Shown: piece by piece, positions 1 to 14,873 of the stretch
How the letters are laid out: every line of letters begins with the position of its first letter
Position numbering within the stretch: the first letter of the stretch is position 1
Assembly (NCBI GenBank): GCA_013396755.1
Contig: VWZF01003005.1
Coordinates: 302,913 to 366,912 of the forward strand
Direction of reading: 5' to 3'
DNA length: 64,000 nucleotides
Source of the DNA: Sclerurus mexicanus
Lineage: Eukaryota; Chordata; Aves; Passeriformes; Furnariidae
Notes under the pieces: model-generated
Databases searched by the model: none
What the model was told of the DNA's origin: nothing
The model's input: the letters and a program-made list of their open reading frames with translations, nothing else
Program-made: the position numbers and the translations under genes

Positions 1-2531
1 GCTGGTCAGGCTTCTCCAGCTCCAGCACTAATGAAGTCTCTCCTGTGTGATCCTCATTGTCTTTTCCTGTTACATATTTGCATCAGAGTTTATAATAGGT
101 ATGACTAGAAGACAGCAGTGTCTTCCCATTACTCGAAACTGAAGTACAAAGAAGCAGCTGTAGTAAGATAGACTTTTCTGCTCTCCCTTTGTTCCTTGGG
201 ATGAGTGTTTTATGTTTCTGTATCTGAAAAGCTACCTTCACAGAAGTCAGTGGATTCTGCATGCAGCAGTGTGCTAGCTACGCTGATTCACAAGAAAATG
301 GGTTGTTGGTTTTGGGGGAAGGGAAAAGTGGAGTGTTCCTAACTTACAGGCCACAGCAGAGAATGTGATCAGGAGGGAAGTTGAATGCATGACTGGAAGT
401 CCAATACCTTGTTTGTTTTCAGATTCCAATGCAGACAAACTTAATCTGAAAGCTTCACAGTTGATGTTGCAGATGAGTGTATGCTATACTGCACTGAAAT
501 ATTCTGTTTTGATCTTTTGATGCTGTGTTATCTGATAAGCCATAATCATACTTATGTTATCCCATTTGTTCTCCTAACGTCTTGGATGATGAAATATTTA
601 AATCCTGTTTTCGGCTTAGCAAATGTTTTAAAGCATGAAAACACAAAGAAATGGAGCCAAGCAAATGTTTGAATTCTGTGTTCTGATTTATAAATTTTAA
701 CATCAAGTTGATGCTAATTTTAATATGGATTGTTCATTCTTTTAAATGTGATCATTTAGTAAGCTAATAAATTCATGAATGACTGTGGTTTTAATTTAGA
801 TCACTAAGATATATCCAGACAATGTTTATTTTGTCAGATCATTTTTGTTTAGAATTAAAAAGCTCTGCAATGAACAAGGTGAAAACATTTCTAACACTAG
901 GTGTTACACTAGTGTCACACTACTCTTACATTGAGAAAGAACTTTTAAGCCAAGCAAAGTGTTTCATTCGGGTTTGGTTTTCTGTTTGTTTGGGTTTTTT
1001 GTTTGTTTTGTTTTTGTTTGGTTGGGGTTTTTTTTGTAGGTGTCTTTTTTTTTTTTTTTTGGTGACAATCCCAGTCACTACAGGATGATAAAAACAACCT
1101 TGGAAATCTGATTGTTCAAGTGAAAAATGAGATTCTGCTTTTTCACATCCCAGCTGCTCTATTAACCTCAGTTAAGACGAAGAACAAGAAAACATTGCTA
1201 TAGTTCTGCTTTTGAGTGACCACACTTCGCAGTCTAGTACACAGGCAAAAGGCTCAATATATATGTAAATAGGTTGTTTCTTAACTTCACTTTCTTACCT
1301 TGAATTCTTTAAGACTGTAGTTGGAAGAATGAAAATGTGCATTAATTCCTGGCAACATGTTTTGTCCATTCTTGGAACAAAAACAAAGGTCCAATCTGAG
1401 AGTTTATAATTTCATAATCTTTCATGAGCATTCATTTATCATGGACTTCATAAGGCAGTCACACTAGTAGAAGAACTGCAGTGACATTGGTGTAATTTTA
1501 CTGAAATTCACTTAATTTTCACATTCATTTTATTATGCCCAGCCTGTACTGTTGTAGGGGTGAACTAACTGATGTCTTTAGAAAGCTTTAGTTTATTTGA
1601 CAATGGCACTTCTTTTGGTGAAAAAGAGGGTTTACTAGGAGAAGATGTTATCCACCTGATAATAAGGAGAACATGCTTTTGAACAAACTTAACCATGTAA
1701 TAAGAGGGTCTTGAATTATCTTCAAGAACAGGGATCTCAACAGAGGCAAGTACGGAAGTGCTGCAGATGAAGGAGATATCACAAAAGAAGGTTACAAGGA
1801 GGACTTTTTACTTTGCTATTCAAAAGTTAGGGCATTCAAAGGCATATCTCAAATGTATGGACATTAGTGCACATGGTTTGAGCCACAAGAAAGAAACATT
1901 GGAGGTGCATGCACCATCACAATGCTGCTTCCACATCAGAGCAGTGAATATCCATGTAGGTAATGACAAGACTTTTTCATTTATATACAAATTGAGTTTC
2001 TTCATGGGGGAAACTGCAGATATAAAGGCATTCTGCCTGTCTTATAGGTGTTACAACCGTTATAATTTTCTCCATAATTATTTTGTTGAGTGCGTGTAAC
2101 TACCACACAGGGAAGAAGAGACCTTTCTCTCTTTTTAACCTGATACATTGCCATCAGAAGACTCAAACTGAAGATCCTGTATATCTCTTGAGAATTTGCA
2201 CTGGTTGTTCATGTAGAAAAACAAAGGAAAGATAATTTCCCCCCCTCCCCACCCCATTTCTCTCCTGATTTCTAGTTCATTTTGGTTTCCCACATTTTTC
2301 TCCCAAACTCACATTTGCTTCAGCAAATCTCTGAAATGAAAGGAGGAAAGAGCTGTTATCACTGTTTAGTAGACTTCACTGAGTTCTCTCCCCTTTACTT
2401 GATTACATAATGCTCTAACCTATACTTCTTTTCACCTTTGCGTATATTTTCCTTTGGGAAGACAAGTTCTATTGTAGTGGAAGTATGTGCCTTCTAAAAG
2501 ACCAGCCTTGTACTGATGAAAGGCAAAACTG
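1..2531. other. Unassigned AT-rich intergenic or intronic DNA
   Basis: No gene, RNA gene or recognisable transposon is visible here. The open frames (longest 113 codons, plus strand at 1758-2099) have AT-rich, unbiased codon use and no recognisable motif. The only compositional feature is a T/G-rich stretch near 967-1061, listed separately. Confidence 0.6.
967..1061. repeat. T/G-rich low-complexity stretch
   Basis: About 95 bases consist almost only of T and G (TTTG-like words), ending in a run of T. This is simple low-complexity DNA, which explains the Phe/Leu/Val-rich open frame that crosses it. Confidence 0.8.
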
Positions 2532-3444
2532 TTGAAAATGCATTTTAGTGGGCTGACCCTGACTGGATGCCATGTGCTTACCCATGGTGCTCTGTCACTT
2601 TTTTTCCTCTCCTCAGCTGGGCAGGGGAGAAAAAAGGTTCATGGTTCGGATTAAAGATGGGGAGAGATCACTCACCAGTTCCCGCCACAGGCAAAACAGA
2701 CTCAACTTGGGAAAGTAATTGAATTTATCACCAGTCATAATGTAGGATAATGTAGGAATCAGTAGGATAATATGAAATAAAGCCGAATCTTAAAAAGATC
2801 TTCCCCCCCATCCCTCCCTTCTTCCTCGGCTCAGCTTCACTCTTCCTTCTCCCATCACAGCAGCTCAGGGGAATGGGGAACGGGGACTGTGGTCAGTTCA
2901 TCCCACAGTGTCTCTACTTCTCCTTGTTCCTCAGGCGGAGGACTCCTCTTTCCCTGCTCAAGAATGGGGTCCCTCCCATGGAAGACANTTGAAAATGCGT
3001 TTTAGTGGGCTGACCCTGACTGGATGCCATGTGCTTACCCATGGTGCTCTGTCACTTTTTTTCCTCTCCTCAGCTGGGCAGGGGAGAAAAAAGGTTCATG
3101 GTTCGGATTAAAGATGGGGAGAGATCACTCACCAGTTCCCGCCACAGGCAAAACAGACTCAACTTGGGAAAGTAATTGAATTTATCACCAGTCATAATGT
3201 AGGATAATGTAGGAATCAGTAGGATAATATGAAATAAAGCCGAATCTTAAAAAGATCTTCCCCCCCATCCCTCCCTTCTTCCTCGGCTCAGCTTCACTCT
3301 TCCTTCTCCCATCACAGCAGCTCAGGGGAATGGGGAACGGGGACTGTGGTCAGTTCATCCCACAGTGTCTCTACTTCTCCTTGTTCCTCAGGCGGAGGAC
3401 TCCTCTTTCCCTGCTCAAGAATGGGGTCCCTCCCATGGAAGACA
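2532..3444. repeat. Two 456-bp near-identical tandem copies separated by a single N
   Basis: Copy 1 is 2532-2987 and copy 2 is 2989-3444, at an offset of 457. I found one difference (A at 2542, G at 2999). The only base between them is the N at 2988. Each copy contains about 12 bp of flank plus the left part of the minus-strand LTR. Such identity, with the break exactly at an N, is more like an unresolved assembly join or retained haplotype overlap than a natural duplication. Confidence 0.9.
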
Positions 3445-3471
3445 GTCTTCCAGGAATTTCTCCAACATGAG

Positions 3472-4043
3472 TGTGGTGGTTTAGTTTTCTTGGTTTTGGT
3501 CTGGGCCTTCCCTAGTAACTCGGTTATAACTAAGGAAGTATTCCACACCATTCCTTCACGTAATCAGGGGTATATAAGATGGGGAGTTGCCTCCCTCTCC
3601 GATCTCTCTCCCTTTCGTGTGCTGGGGAGGACATAGGTCTCTGTATCAGCTTAGCTCTTGTCTATGTGAGCTAAGGCTTCTCGGAGAAACTGGTGTCTCA
3701 GTTGTTCGGAGGTGGCAATTTCTACTGTTTCTCTTAAAGGGAATTTTGGTGAAAATTTATTGTATTAGTTACTTATTGAGCTTTTCCCTGAGTTTACGAG
3801 TGTGTGTATCTGTTTTGTTTTGTTTTTACCTATTGTTGTCCCATTTCCCTTTCCCTTTCCCCCTTTCCCTTTTGGAGTTGTTTGGGGTTCTTATTCTGTA
3901 GATTCATAGTGTTTGGTTGTATATAATTGTAATATATGTGAATATATATATATTTTTACTGCTATTCTCTTTTAGTTTTTTTCCTTCTCTCTTGGGAGGG
4001 GGGAATCTGTGTGGCCGGCTGTTGGGTTTGGCAAACCTCCACA
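3472..4043 (+). mobile_element. Nested solo LTR (572 bp) of a second endogenous retrovirus family
   Basis: It begins TGTGGTGG and ends CTCCACA, giving canonical TG...CA termini. The flanks are ATGAG (3467-3471) and ATGGG (4044-4048), a 5-bp target-site duplication with one mismatch. Removing the insert and one flank restores the host LTR, matching the uninterrupted copy around 34460-34480. A TATA-like box (TATATAAG) lies at 3571-3578, with a pyrimidine-rich stretch downstream, as expected for an LTR promoter. No AATAAA was seen. There is no internal proviral sequence, so it is a solo LTR left by recombination. It is younger than the minus-strand LTR it interrupts. Confidence 0.85.
3571..3578 (+). 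promoter_or_regulatory. TATA-like box of the nested LTR
   Basis: TATATAAG lies about 100 bp inside the plus-strand LTR and precedes a C/T-rich segment. Position and sequence fit an LTR core promoter; current activity is unknown. Confidence 0.5.
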
Positions 4044-4411
4044 ATGGGTCCTTCCCATTAGATGCAGTTCTCCATGAACTGCTCCAGTGTGGGTCACTTC
4101 TATGCCTGGAGGAACTCCTTCCCCTCCTTCCTCACTGACCTTGGTGTCTGCAGAGCTGTTTGTCTCACATATTCCCACCTCTTTCTTCCCTGGCTGCAGT
4201 CGCTCTTGTGAAGTCACATTTCCCCCTTAAATGTGTTATTCCAGAGGCACTACTCCCATCACTGATGAGCTCAGCCTTGGCCAGTGATGGGTTCATCTCG
4301 GAGCCATCTGGCATTGGCTTTGTTGGACATGAGAGAAGCTTCTGGCAGCTTCTTACAGAAGCCATCCCTGTAGACCTCTCACTACCAAAACCTTGCCACA
4401 CAAACCCAATA

Positions 4412-7400
4412 CATGCACATATTTATCTTCACAGCTGAATACATTTCTTTCTTATTTTTAGTCACCTGCATAAATAATAGTAAAATAAAACTTCAAACCA
4501 AATTTTAATAGCAGAAATATGAATTACTAAAATAGCATGCAATTTTTTTTCCCTTTCCACTGAATCTGCTCCTCTTCTATAGCTTATTTATCCAGGATGA
4601 AATAGAATTTTGGTGTACTTAAATGTCAGTTAATGAACAGGGAATTAAGCTTTTAAAAACTAAATAATGTGAGTCAGTAGAGTACCTTTAGTCATGGACC
4701 AGCTAATCATTTTCAGTAGTCATTCTTGCTTGATTAAGATTTTTAGGATGCAGTTGTTTAGGTGGTGTATGGTGGTCTTCTATCTAGGGGTTTATGTTCT
4801 GAACTAAGGTAATGTTGACACGTTACTTACACATTTCCCCTCCTATTTGCAACAGTTACAACTCTGTGCTTTCTCCTACCCTAGCTGAGACTTCAGTATG
4901 GCAGAAACAAGACAGATTAAGGTCCACCTTGGATAAAATGGAAATATTTCTTACTTTAAAATATCTGTAGCAAACCAAAGCAAGCAGGGATTATTCCATA
5001 CAAAAGAATATTGATTGTCTCAAATGTTTTCTGATGCCTTAAACAAAATCCATCAAAGGCAGTGGCTTTCTGAGTGATTTTCCACTATTAGTACTGTCTC
5101 TTTAAACTATAAAACCCAAAGTCTGTGCACAATATCATTGAAAATATGCAACAATTCCCTGAAATTTTTGTCACAACAATTCTACTAAGAAAAAATGGCA
5201 TGGATACCCTTTAACAGTTACATTTTAATCCCAGCGTTGCAGCTGATGGACCCAGGGAAATGGAACTGCAACAACCTCACTTCTTCAGCTAATTTTGTCC
5301 TTTGTTCAAAACTTTGAAGATTTGTTACTACATTCAGACTTGGATCTCTTGCCTTGAATAATTTGAGTTATCTGAGATAGTTCAATGAACAACATATTTC
5401 CTCGAGGTGCAGAAACCATGGATTAATAACTCTAAATTTTCACATAAGAAAAACAAGCTCAGCATCTGAGCCAGTCAATGACTGAACATATTTCTTTTAC
5501 TGGCTGTACTACGGACATACCATTATGAACAATGTCTCTAACACCCAAAGTTACCTAGTTCAACAATTTAACAATAAAGAGTATCACTAGATTTTGATGT
5601 GAATTTTCTCACTAAATTCTTCAGATGTTTCTGCCTTGCTCATCAGCATTGCCACAAATGAATCTATTTGCTGTGATATTATGGTTAATTTAGTGACAAA
5701 ACTGATTTAATCTTTTTCCTCTGAGGCAATCTATTTACTACATTTTTTTTTTACCATCTGCTCATTCTTCAGCATTATCTTCATTCATATAAATGAAAAA
5801 GAATAGAAAATCAGCATGTGGAGAACTGAAAGGCAGATATCTACGGTACCTTCTGTCCGCATAAATCTGCATGGAGTACCTGCTACTTTGTGGTGATGAA
5901 GATTGCTCCAAGAATGCAGTTACACCCGTTTGATCCCATTTAGAAGAACAGATTGTGTGTCAAACCCAGACAATATTTTAGATGCTTCTAGAGAAAATTA
6001 ACTCACTAAGAAGATTTGAAGGAGCTTTGTGTCACAGACTATTATAGGACAGGTATTGTCCCAGTGTTAGTAAGAAGTATGTTCACTTTTGGAAATGTGA
6101 GTTTCTTCTGCATTTCCTCCAGAAAAGGAGAGTTCATCACTGTAATACTTTTCTAGCCACTATGTTCCCAGCAGCAGTGTTCTTACACAAGCTCATGTGT
6201 ACAGCTGTGCATTGATGGTGTTTTGCTGATCTGCATGCCATAAGAAATGTTTAGACAACAGTGTTTTTTCTTAAAAAAATATGTCATTATTTCTGAAATA
6301 TTCAGCAGTTCTCTGGCTATATTTGGAGTTCATCTGTTTGTGAAATTATTTGTGAACTGAATTAATTCTGTTTTATTCTTAGAAGTGTTAATTTAAGTCT
6401 TCTGTTAATAGAACAATCATTTTGAGAGTGAGGCCTTTAACGTAGTCCCTTTATTGCCTTTTAATGTTTTTCCTTTGGTTGTTATCAGCCAAAGGAACAT
6501 ATTGATACAGCTACACGTCACCCTATGCACAATTTAAAAATAGAAATGAGGGACACCAAGATAAGTTCAAGTGAGCAAACCAGTGTGAGTTCATGAAATA
6601 GTAATGTTATTTTAGTTATTGCACAAATGACTGTTCTCTTAACTATCATTCTGTTTATTGGTTTGAAAACAGACATGAATCTGTACACTTGGTTTCAAAC
6701 CTCCCCCTACACTACTTATGTGCAGAATGCCTTCTATCCAGCCACAACCTACTCACACTGATATCACCAGTGACAACAGAAGCCATCACAGCGAAAGGTC
6801 TCTCTCAGTGCCCTGTTTGATCTGCACACTCCCAACAAAGGAGGCTGTTTCCATCCTGAGAGGTGACACCTTCTGAACAGCCATCCACATCTGTCATCTC
6901 CGTATGGTTCCACTTGACAGAAGGGCAATAGAGAATCTTAATCTTATTTTAGGGGATACAGTGAGCCAACACTGATCATTTCAGTTATTAGTTAAACACA
7001 ATACATGTGTACAGAATCCTTTTACATACCTTCATGAGTTGTGCTGCACCATAAAATGTGTGGAGTGTTGCCACAGATAGTTTTTCTCCGGTGAACTGCT
7101 GTCTCAAAAGAGAAGTTTGAGGAGAATTTTTTTTTTTAAATTAATAGGTTTAAAATACAACTTTTAAGTATTTCACCAGTGCTTTGGAAATCTACTGCTT
7201 GTAAAAGCAGTGAATAAATCTGTGGTGGCCTTCTCTTTCTGCAGTGTTCAGTCATCAATGCTTTATTCCTGAAGCCAATACTCAGGGGAGATCTGTGGAA
7301 CAAATGAAAATATGAGGAGGCATATCCACACAATTTATCACTTACCTAATGCAGGAAGTGAGAGTAATGAAGACATGGTCAGTTATACTCAGATGTCCTA

Positions 7401-9000
7401 GTGCAGACCTACCTTCATAAGCTGTCCAAGCTAATACTAGATATCTGCAATACAGCATATTCTATTCAGCTAACAGGTAGGGAGTAGAAAATCAAGCTAA
7501 AGTCAGATATAGAGACAGGGCAATAATCTCTTAAATGACTGCAGTAAGGACTCATCTGCCACAATGAAATTTCTGTCACTATGTATTACTAGTACTCCAG
7601 CTAGAATGAATGATTCTACTTTGTGTGCAGCTATCCACACCACCAGTGTACATTCCTTGATAGAGTTGTCACATGTACCAGTTGCATACAAGTATTAAAA
7701 CTTAACTGTTAAGGGTACCAGTGCAGAAAAATGACGTTTCTTACCAAATAACTAGGTATTTTTTTCATAATTTATTCTGAGTAGAAGTTGATGGAGTCAT
7801 AGCACTCTGTGGGTGAATTTGACATATTGCCTCCCTTGCTATTCTTAAAAAAAGTTCTTTGGTACAGTTTACAGCTCACTAGGCAGAAATGGAAAAGAAA
7901 ACAGTAGAAAAGTCCATGTTAGAAAAAGTGTTCTTCCTCTGTATGCTTTAATATATGTTTGTATATCCTTTTCTAGCCTGTAATGTTAGAAATGTCAGTG
8001 CTAACTTGAAACTCAAGTCCCTTGTGGAAGGTATTATAGCAAAGTTTTCTTGTTTACAGGTTTTTCCATAGTATAATGTGACATTAAGAAAATTCCACTT
8101 TTCAGCATCAGTTGATGTCATATCTTATTCATTTTTGAAACATATACTGGAAGAGAGATTTTATGTCATACTCAAAGAGTATACATCCTTAGAGATGGTG
8201 AGACCTCAAAGGTTATGTCATAACTACGTGGCTCCATTCTAGAAATAAGTTACATCTTCAACACTGCTATTGAAGAAACAAAAAAGTGAGACAGGGAAAA
8301 AATACTTTCCATTTTCAGTTTTCAGACATGTTTTAGGAACTGACAGTAGCAGACATATTGAAAAATACATACTTAAGTAGCGATTTATATGAGGGACAAT
8401 GCTTTCTCCACTTGTACAAACATATCCATGCTTTTCACTGAACCATGGATAACTACCCCTTCAGGTGTTTTTATGAGCCCCAAATATCTGCTTTGTGGAT
8501 ATTTTTTAATGATTATCACTAACTTTGATCACTGATTTATTGTGAAATTATTGTATTGACAGACCACATCACTGGCCTCTGTATTTTGAAGAGCTGGATC
8601 TCTTGGTGTTACTGAAAATGAGGTAATTATACTGAAGCATAAGAAGAAGAATGAGAGATTTGCAAATTGGTAGTTGAAGTCTAGTAGTGGTATTTCTTAG
8701 TCTTTAAGATGAAATTTGAGTTGTAAGTTCATTCATACATCTTAATCAGCAATATTTCATGGCCATTTAATAGGAACAGAAAAAGCTGATATGGAGGAAA
8801 GAGGGAAGTTTTCCCTCTCTCACAGGACAGATGAGAAGGGTGAGGAGATCCAGATTTTGTGGTAATCACACAAGAAATGGCTTGCTGGTACCATCTCACT
8901 TTTCTGGTCTAATACACCTCCAACTTTTAGATGATAAAAAGAACCATTACAGATGAATAGAAAAATAGAATAGGATGCTATACTCCCACCTCCTTTACCC
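4412..9000. other. Unassigned AT-rich DNA
   Basis: I see no gene, RNA gene or recognisable repeat. Open frames are short (65 codons or fewer) and have no splice-site context that stands out. Confidence 0.55.
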
Positions 9001-9955
9001 CTACCCTGGGCAGTACAGGGGAGAATGAATGAGATCTCACAGAATATGTCCCTTCAGCCCCTCTGCTGATGTCTTGCACCCATACTTAATATTTAGGCCA
9101 GCAGCAGGGACACTGAGGCCCTGCCCCAGGTCCTCCCAAGGACAGGAATCCATTCTGCTCTTTGGTCTTAGGGAGGCACCAATCACCATGGGACCTGTAG
9201 AAGGGACTGACACTTTTGAAAATTTGTGGAGTCATGTAGCAAGGCTTTAATTTATACAAGACAAACTGGGAGTCCTTAGGAGGGACAAAACATACACATT
9301 TCAGCTTCACCACGCTATGAAGATGTTGATGCTTTCAGACCTCTCCTAACTTCTCTGTCTCTATGACCACCCCTGGGACTGAACATACCCTGTAAATAAT
9401 TCAGACAGTGTACATTTCAATACCCTCACTAGTACTTACAGTGTGCCTCTGCAATCCCCTTCAGGGAATCTGGCCATGATCCCACGGGTGCTGAGGACTG
9501 TCCCCGAACCCAGAGGACACTGCAAAGAAGCTGGGACAATCAAGCCACCCTGCAAGGGCTGCCCTGGATGAGCAACCTCAGTGTATCCCTGAAGTGCAGA
9601 GCGATGTGTCTCAATGCAAGTTCTGCTGCTAGGCTTGTCTCCAGGCTGGATCTGTCCCTGGCTTTGCTGTGTATCTGACTATAACCCCAGTGCTGGTCAG
9701 TGCAGGTGCCTACAGGGAACACATGCTGAGCCCTGCTGCTGCTGGACATGGAGGCCTGTAACTGAGGCTGCCATGTCCATGCACTGCTCCTGCCACAGCT
9801 CCTCTGGGACTCACCAGAACTCCCCCATGCCCAGGTACCACTATGCTGTCAGTTTGCCTGGTCAGAGTCATCCAGAGATTCAGTCTTACCCTCATTCCTA
9901 CTGTGTCCATATTAGTTCATCCTCCTCATCCAATCCAGAGCAAACCAAATAGTGG
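9001..9955. other. More GC-rich block, no identified gene
   Basis: This stretch is richer in G and C than its surroundings, with open frames on both strands (plus 9029-9250 and 9614-9952; minus 9540-9749 and 9710-9910). None gives a recognisable protein and the frames overlap on opposite strands, so they probably reflect composition. It could be an old retroelement or a conserved noncoding block; I cannot decide. Confidence 0.35.
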
Positions 9956-12900
9956 ACGGGAGAAGAAAGGCAAATAGAGTGCAAAAAATAATTTACTTGA
10001 GTCTATATATAGTGGTGTAGACATGGTTTTCCTTTATCCAAAGAACTGCTCCATGGGAAGATCTCTTACATGCTGAGAAACCCTTGTAACAAATCCCAAC
10101 ATATGCACCATGCAAGCAGAGCTACGCTGAGCTGCAGAGCAAACCTCTTACTGTTTTGCCTTCTGCCCTATTGGCTGTAAAATAATGAGACAGCAGGATC
10201 AGAGGGGTTTAACCTGGGGAGCTGAAGAGACTTGGTCTCCAGCTGTGAAAATCTTGATGACTGGCAGTTTAAATGAGAGTTCAAGTGTAGAGGTGACAGC
10301 AAACAGTGTGATAGGAGGAAGAGAGACAGCTAGAAGGTAAGGATGCAGGAGAAGAATTGACAACTCCCTTAGGGCTGTTCAGACCCATCTGTGCCTGAGC
10401 TTCTCACTGCAGCCATCTCAGAACTGATTGAGAGACCAGGCTTTCTTCACTAGTGCAAATCAGAAGAGTAGATATGTCTTCCTCTTGTGCAGGTACCCAT
10501 ATGATTAGCATTCAGATCAAGTTCTTAGTACCTGCATGCCATGTCTTCTCCTGCAGTTAGAAAAGACATGAAGGCCACCTTTTTCTGCACGATTTTGTCA
10601 ACAGAAGGCTCAGTGAGATAGGTGGGGGCTGACTGACTGCAGCCAAATGTTTACTTCAGAGTTTTAAATAAAAGTTGTGAGGGATTCCCCCCCCACACCA
10701 ATACCTGCTCCAGAAAGCCAAACAGAGGTCTCTAGATTCAGTCCTGACCATGCTCCCACTTGTAAGCAGTAAGTCTCTAAATCATATTCTAAAGGAGCTC
10801 AGGTGCAGCCATGATGCTTCTTTTTCCAGTTTCCTGCTGTGAAATTACATTAAAAGAAACTAAAAATACACTTTCTATTATTGCTTTTTCATGCAAACAG
10901 ATGCTGTCCTTACTGTAAGGATATTATTTACCTGTCAGGCTAAAGACAAATTAAGGTTGGTAATAGGAAGTCCTGGAGACATTCCTTCTACTTCTCTGAA
11001 CTCCTTGTGTTGGTGTTTAGGGGCTACAAACTTCAGTGTGACAATGTAGCATAGTTAGGATTTACAAGCTGAAAATTAAAATTGTGTGTTTTTTTTTTCC
11101 TTTTATCTTTTTGAAGAGAATTTTTTTTAAAAAAAGGACATCTAATTACTAAATAGCAGAATGAAAGTACTGGCAATCTCACTGGTTATTTGTGTTTAGA
11201 ACTAGAATAGAAATCATACTGAAAAGGAATATTGGGAGAAGCTGTCCTGTCCTTTCATAGTTTCTTCAGATATTGGCAGTCTAAAAAAAGCCTCTTTTTC
11301 CCCAGTTAGATAATTAGAGCAATTCAGACATTTGCATTCAGGAAAGCAGTCACTTTCAAATGTGTTCTACAAAGCCATTTTCTGAAAAGAGCCATTTCCA
11401 AATCATGCTGTTCTTCTAAGTGCGCTAAAGCATAAAGTGTAATTAGACTTATTGCCTTAGAATTTAGTGGGAAATGTTTAAAAAAAATTTAGCACTCCTT
11501 AAAGCATGAGTCATCAGCTGGCTGGGGGCCTCAAGAGCCACAGCACGGGCCTTTATCCCTTTGTACATGATGCTTTTACGTGAGCTTGCTGTTACAAGAA
11601 AAGACATATGTTTTGCTGGTGGTATTCCCATCTGTCTGCAGAGAGATGGTGAGAATCTGTTCCTGTCTCTGCTTCTAGGACTCCCATTCCCAGGAGAAAA
11701 GCCTGGCTCTCCTCATGTTCTTTGTCACAGGAGGAAGTGCTGGGAAATTCAAAAAGGGCCTTTCTGTTTTGTCAGTTGGGAGGAGGATCAGCAGGCAAAG
11801 TCCTTTCAGCCCAACACTGAAGGGAGATACTTAGAGATCTGCTCTGTGACTCATGGAGTTGTTGCCATTTGCTTGACATGTAAAAGTGCAAAGGGATGGA
11901 TCATACTCAGTGATACTCATCCTTAGACAATTTTGTAGCCTTTGAATGCATGTGAACTTCTTATTTCTCATTTCCAAAGGATTATCATTTGAATGTAATT
12001 GGGCAACTTCTAGAGCAAAAAAAAAAAAAAGTGCAAAAGTGCTAAAGCTTTTAAAGAAAAATTTATAGAAACAGACTTTTTGTCTGGCTTTTTTTTCCCC
12101 CCTCTTATTATTCTCAAACTGGGGAAAACTGTGTTTTGGCACATCTGTCTTGGAAATATCTGTATTACATGAACAAAAAATCAAAAAGATAATAGTCAAT
12201 TGCAGCAAAGAAATAAATGAGGGAATTCAGGTCCAAACAACTTAAGATTCACAAAATTGTAATTAGCAGAAACCAAGATTTATAACAAAAAAATGTTAGT
12301 AAATCTTAACTATGTGCTAAATATACAATTGTATATATGCATGAAAATTTTAAAATTCAGTCTGCCTCCACTTCCAATAAAGTGCTGGTGGATGCATTCA
12401 ATTTGCAATGTGGGAGTCATGACTTCAACAAGAACTCTAATTTTCACTTGTGCTGTTCAATGTGGCCTCTAGAGAACCTCTCACACTCATTTTGTATTAC
12501 ATTCAAAACAGCCCTTGCCAGACAGTATAAACTCACTTGGAACACTGGTAGGTATGTATCAGAGGACAAGCTGTTTAACACCAGCCTCCTCTCACCTGCC
12601 TCCTAGAATCATGGTAATGTGACAATTTAAAATACAGCAGAAGGCAAAATCATGTTCCATATGTTTCAGTCAGGAATGTCCAGTCAAAGACTCCACTTGT
12701 CTTTGAGGCGTTTTCTAACCTTGGTTCAACTTTCTGTTCAGGTTCAATTGACTGTAGTGCTGCACTGTATCACCCAAACAGGAGAACTACAGGAGGTAGT
12801 TCATCATACAGAGGAAGAACAAAATGGTGAGCTAAGAGTGGAGTTACAAACAAAGTTTATGATAACAACCCCTTAAACTTTTGGAGATCTGAGTAAGGTT

Positions 12901-14329
12901 TTCATGTGACTTTCAAAGAACTGAGTCTGTTTTATTTATAGGAGAAATAATGTGTGCTCAGAGGATGCACAAAGATGGCTTACACTTAACTAAAAGAAGG
13001 AGATTATTTTGCAATAAAGTCTTCATTTTCTTGAAAAAGGGTAGGTGTTCAACATTTTCATGAACACTCACTAACCAACTGACTGGTAAATTCCGTATCA
13101 AAGATAGATAATTCTCAAGTTGGTCTTTAGCTCTGACAAAATTCTTCTTGCACCATTAAAGTTGAGTTCTGCTGAATGCTTATTTATTTAAAATAATCTG
13201 TGAGAATTTTCTGTAGCTGACTGAGCGTGGTTTTAATAGTCTTTTACTAGACAGTATAAATGGAAGCTGTAGGATATATAGAAGGGAAGCATGCTGTGGA
13301 AGGATAATGGAGTCTAGATGTGCATTCAGTATCTTTATCCTATTCAGCTTTATTATCTATATTATCAAAGTCTGTATTTTGGTGTTATTTCTCATCCAAA
13401 ACATTACTGATATTTTAAAGCATTCTGTTGTTCAGTGAGTAATTTGGATTGACTCTACAGCATAAGACAAGTTACCAGATGATGCTGGCAACTGATCGTG
13501 TTCTTATTTATTATGGTTTTAATGCATGCAATATGCACTAATCACAGTATTACTTTAGCTTTTGAATCAGTCTAATAAGCTTAATGCCATTGAGAGTTTT
13601 GCCTCTTGTCAGATCAAATTTTACAGGTTATTGTACTAAAAGGATCAAGTTTCTGAAGCAGAGAAAATTTTATTGGTGAAATCCTGATTTTATTGCTGTC
13701 AGCTGGAGTTTTCCGCAAAGCTGAGATGACAGTCAGCTTTCTAAGAGGAATTTCTCATCTTTGAGAAATGGATCTAAGATTAAAGAGCTTGGGTATTTCA
13801 AGTCTGGTGTTGATCCCTTCAGAAAATCAGGGTTTGGTTTGAATATGTGTGGGCACTAAGAGAAAACAAAGCATCAGGAGTTAGGAGATAGAAGCCTCTC
13901 CCTATTAAAATCCCCTCTCCAGCTAACCCCCTCCAAAGTAACTCCTTAACTACTTGGGCCAAAACATTTGATGCTAACCATTGCAAAGCTCCACCAGGAA
14001 AGCCACTTTGCATTCCTCTTTCATGTTAGCTTCCAAGCCAAGACTGCTGTCCTGACCTTACAGCGCAAGGCATCTCTAGAGTGAAATGCATTACGAAATC
14101 AGGGTACTCTGATGTGCTTGTCCCTGGCAGCTGTCCTTCCTCAGCCACCATTCTGACCACTCAAGAAGCCTCTTGTCCTGATTTTGGACCAGAACTGAGG
14201 CAAAGCTGCCTTTGCAAGATGGTCGAAGGTAGGATGGCAAAGGCCTTTTCTCTCATGTGTGTTTGCCATGGTTACAGTAAACAACAACCTAAATTATACT
14301 CTGCTCCTCTGACCTCAGGTGGAAGAGAC
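9956..14329. other. Unassigned AT-rich DNA
   Basis: No recognisable gene or transposon. The ORFs at 11561-11926 (plus, 121 codons) and 11831-12208 (minus, 125 codons) overlap each other, and the minus one runs through poly-A/T stretches. I regard both as chance frames. Confidence 0.5.

Positions 14330-14873
<544 letters not shown>

Larger units (their letters stand above)
2544..4411 (-). mobile_element. Solo LTR of an avian endogenous retrovirus, interrupted and partly duplicated
   Basis: On the minus strand this reads as a long terminal repeat, 5' end near 4411 (TATTGGGTTTGTGTGG, probably a decayed TGTTGG start) and 3' end near 2544. It aligns by eye along its length with the LTR at 34007-35094, sharing the segment around 4250-4400, the segment before the terminal GGGTCAGCCCACT-like end, and the polyadenylation region. 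The polyadenylation signal seen as AATAAA in the other copy is GATAAA here (plus-strand TTTATC at 3181-3186). Three events changed it: a plus-strand LTR inserted at 3472-4043; about 265 bp of the internal tandem-unit region present in the other copy is missing; and the left 456 bp is present twice. No gag, pol or env sequence adjoins it, so it is a solo LTR. The LTR type is familiar from passerine genomes, probably ERVL-like, but the subfamily is not assigned. Confidence 0.85.
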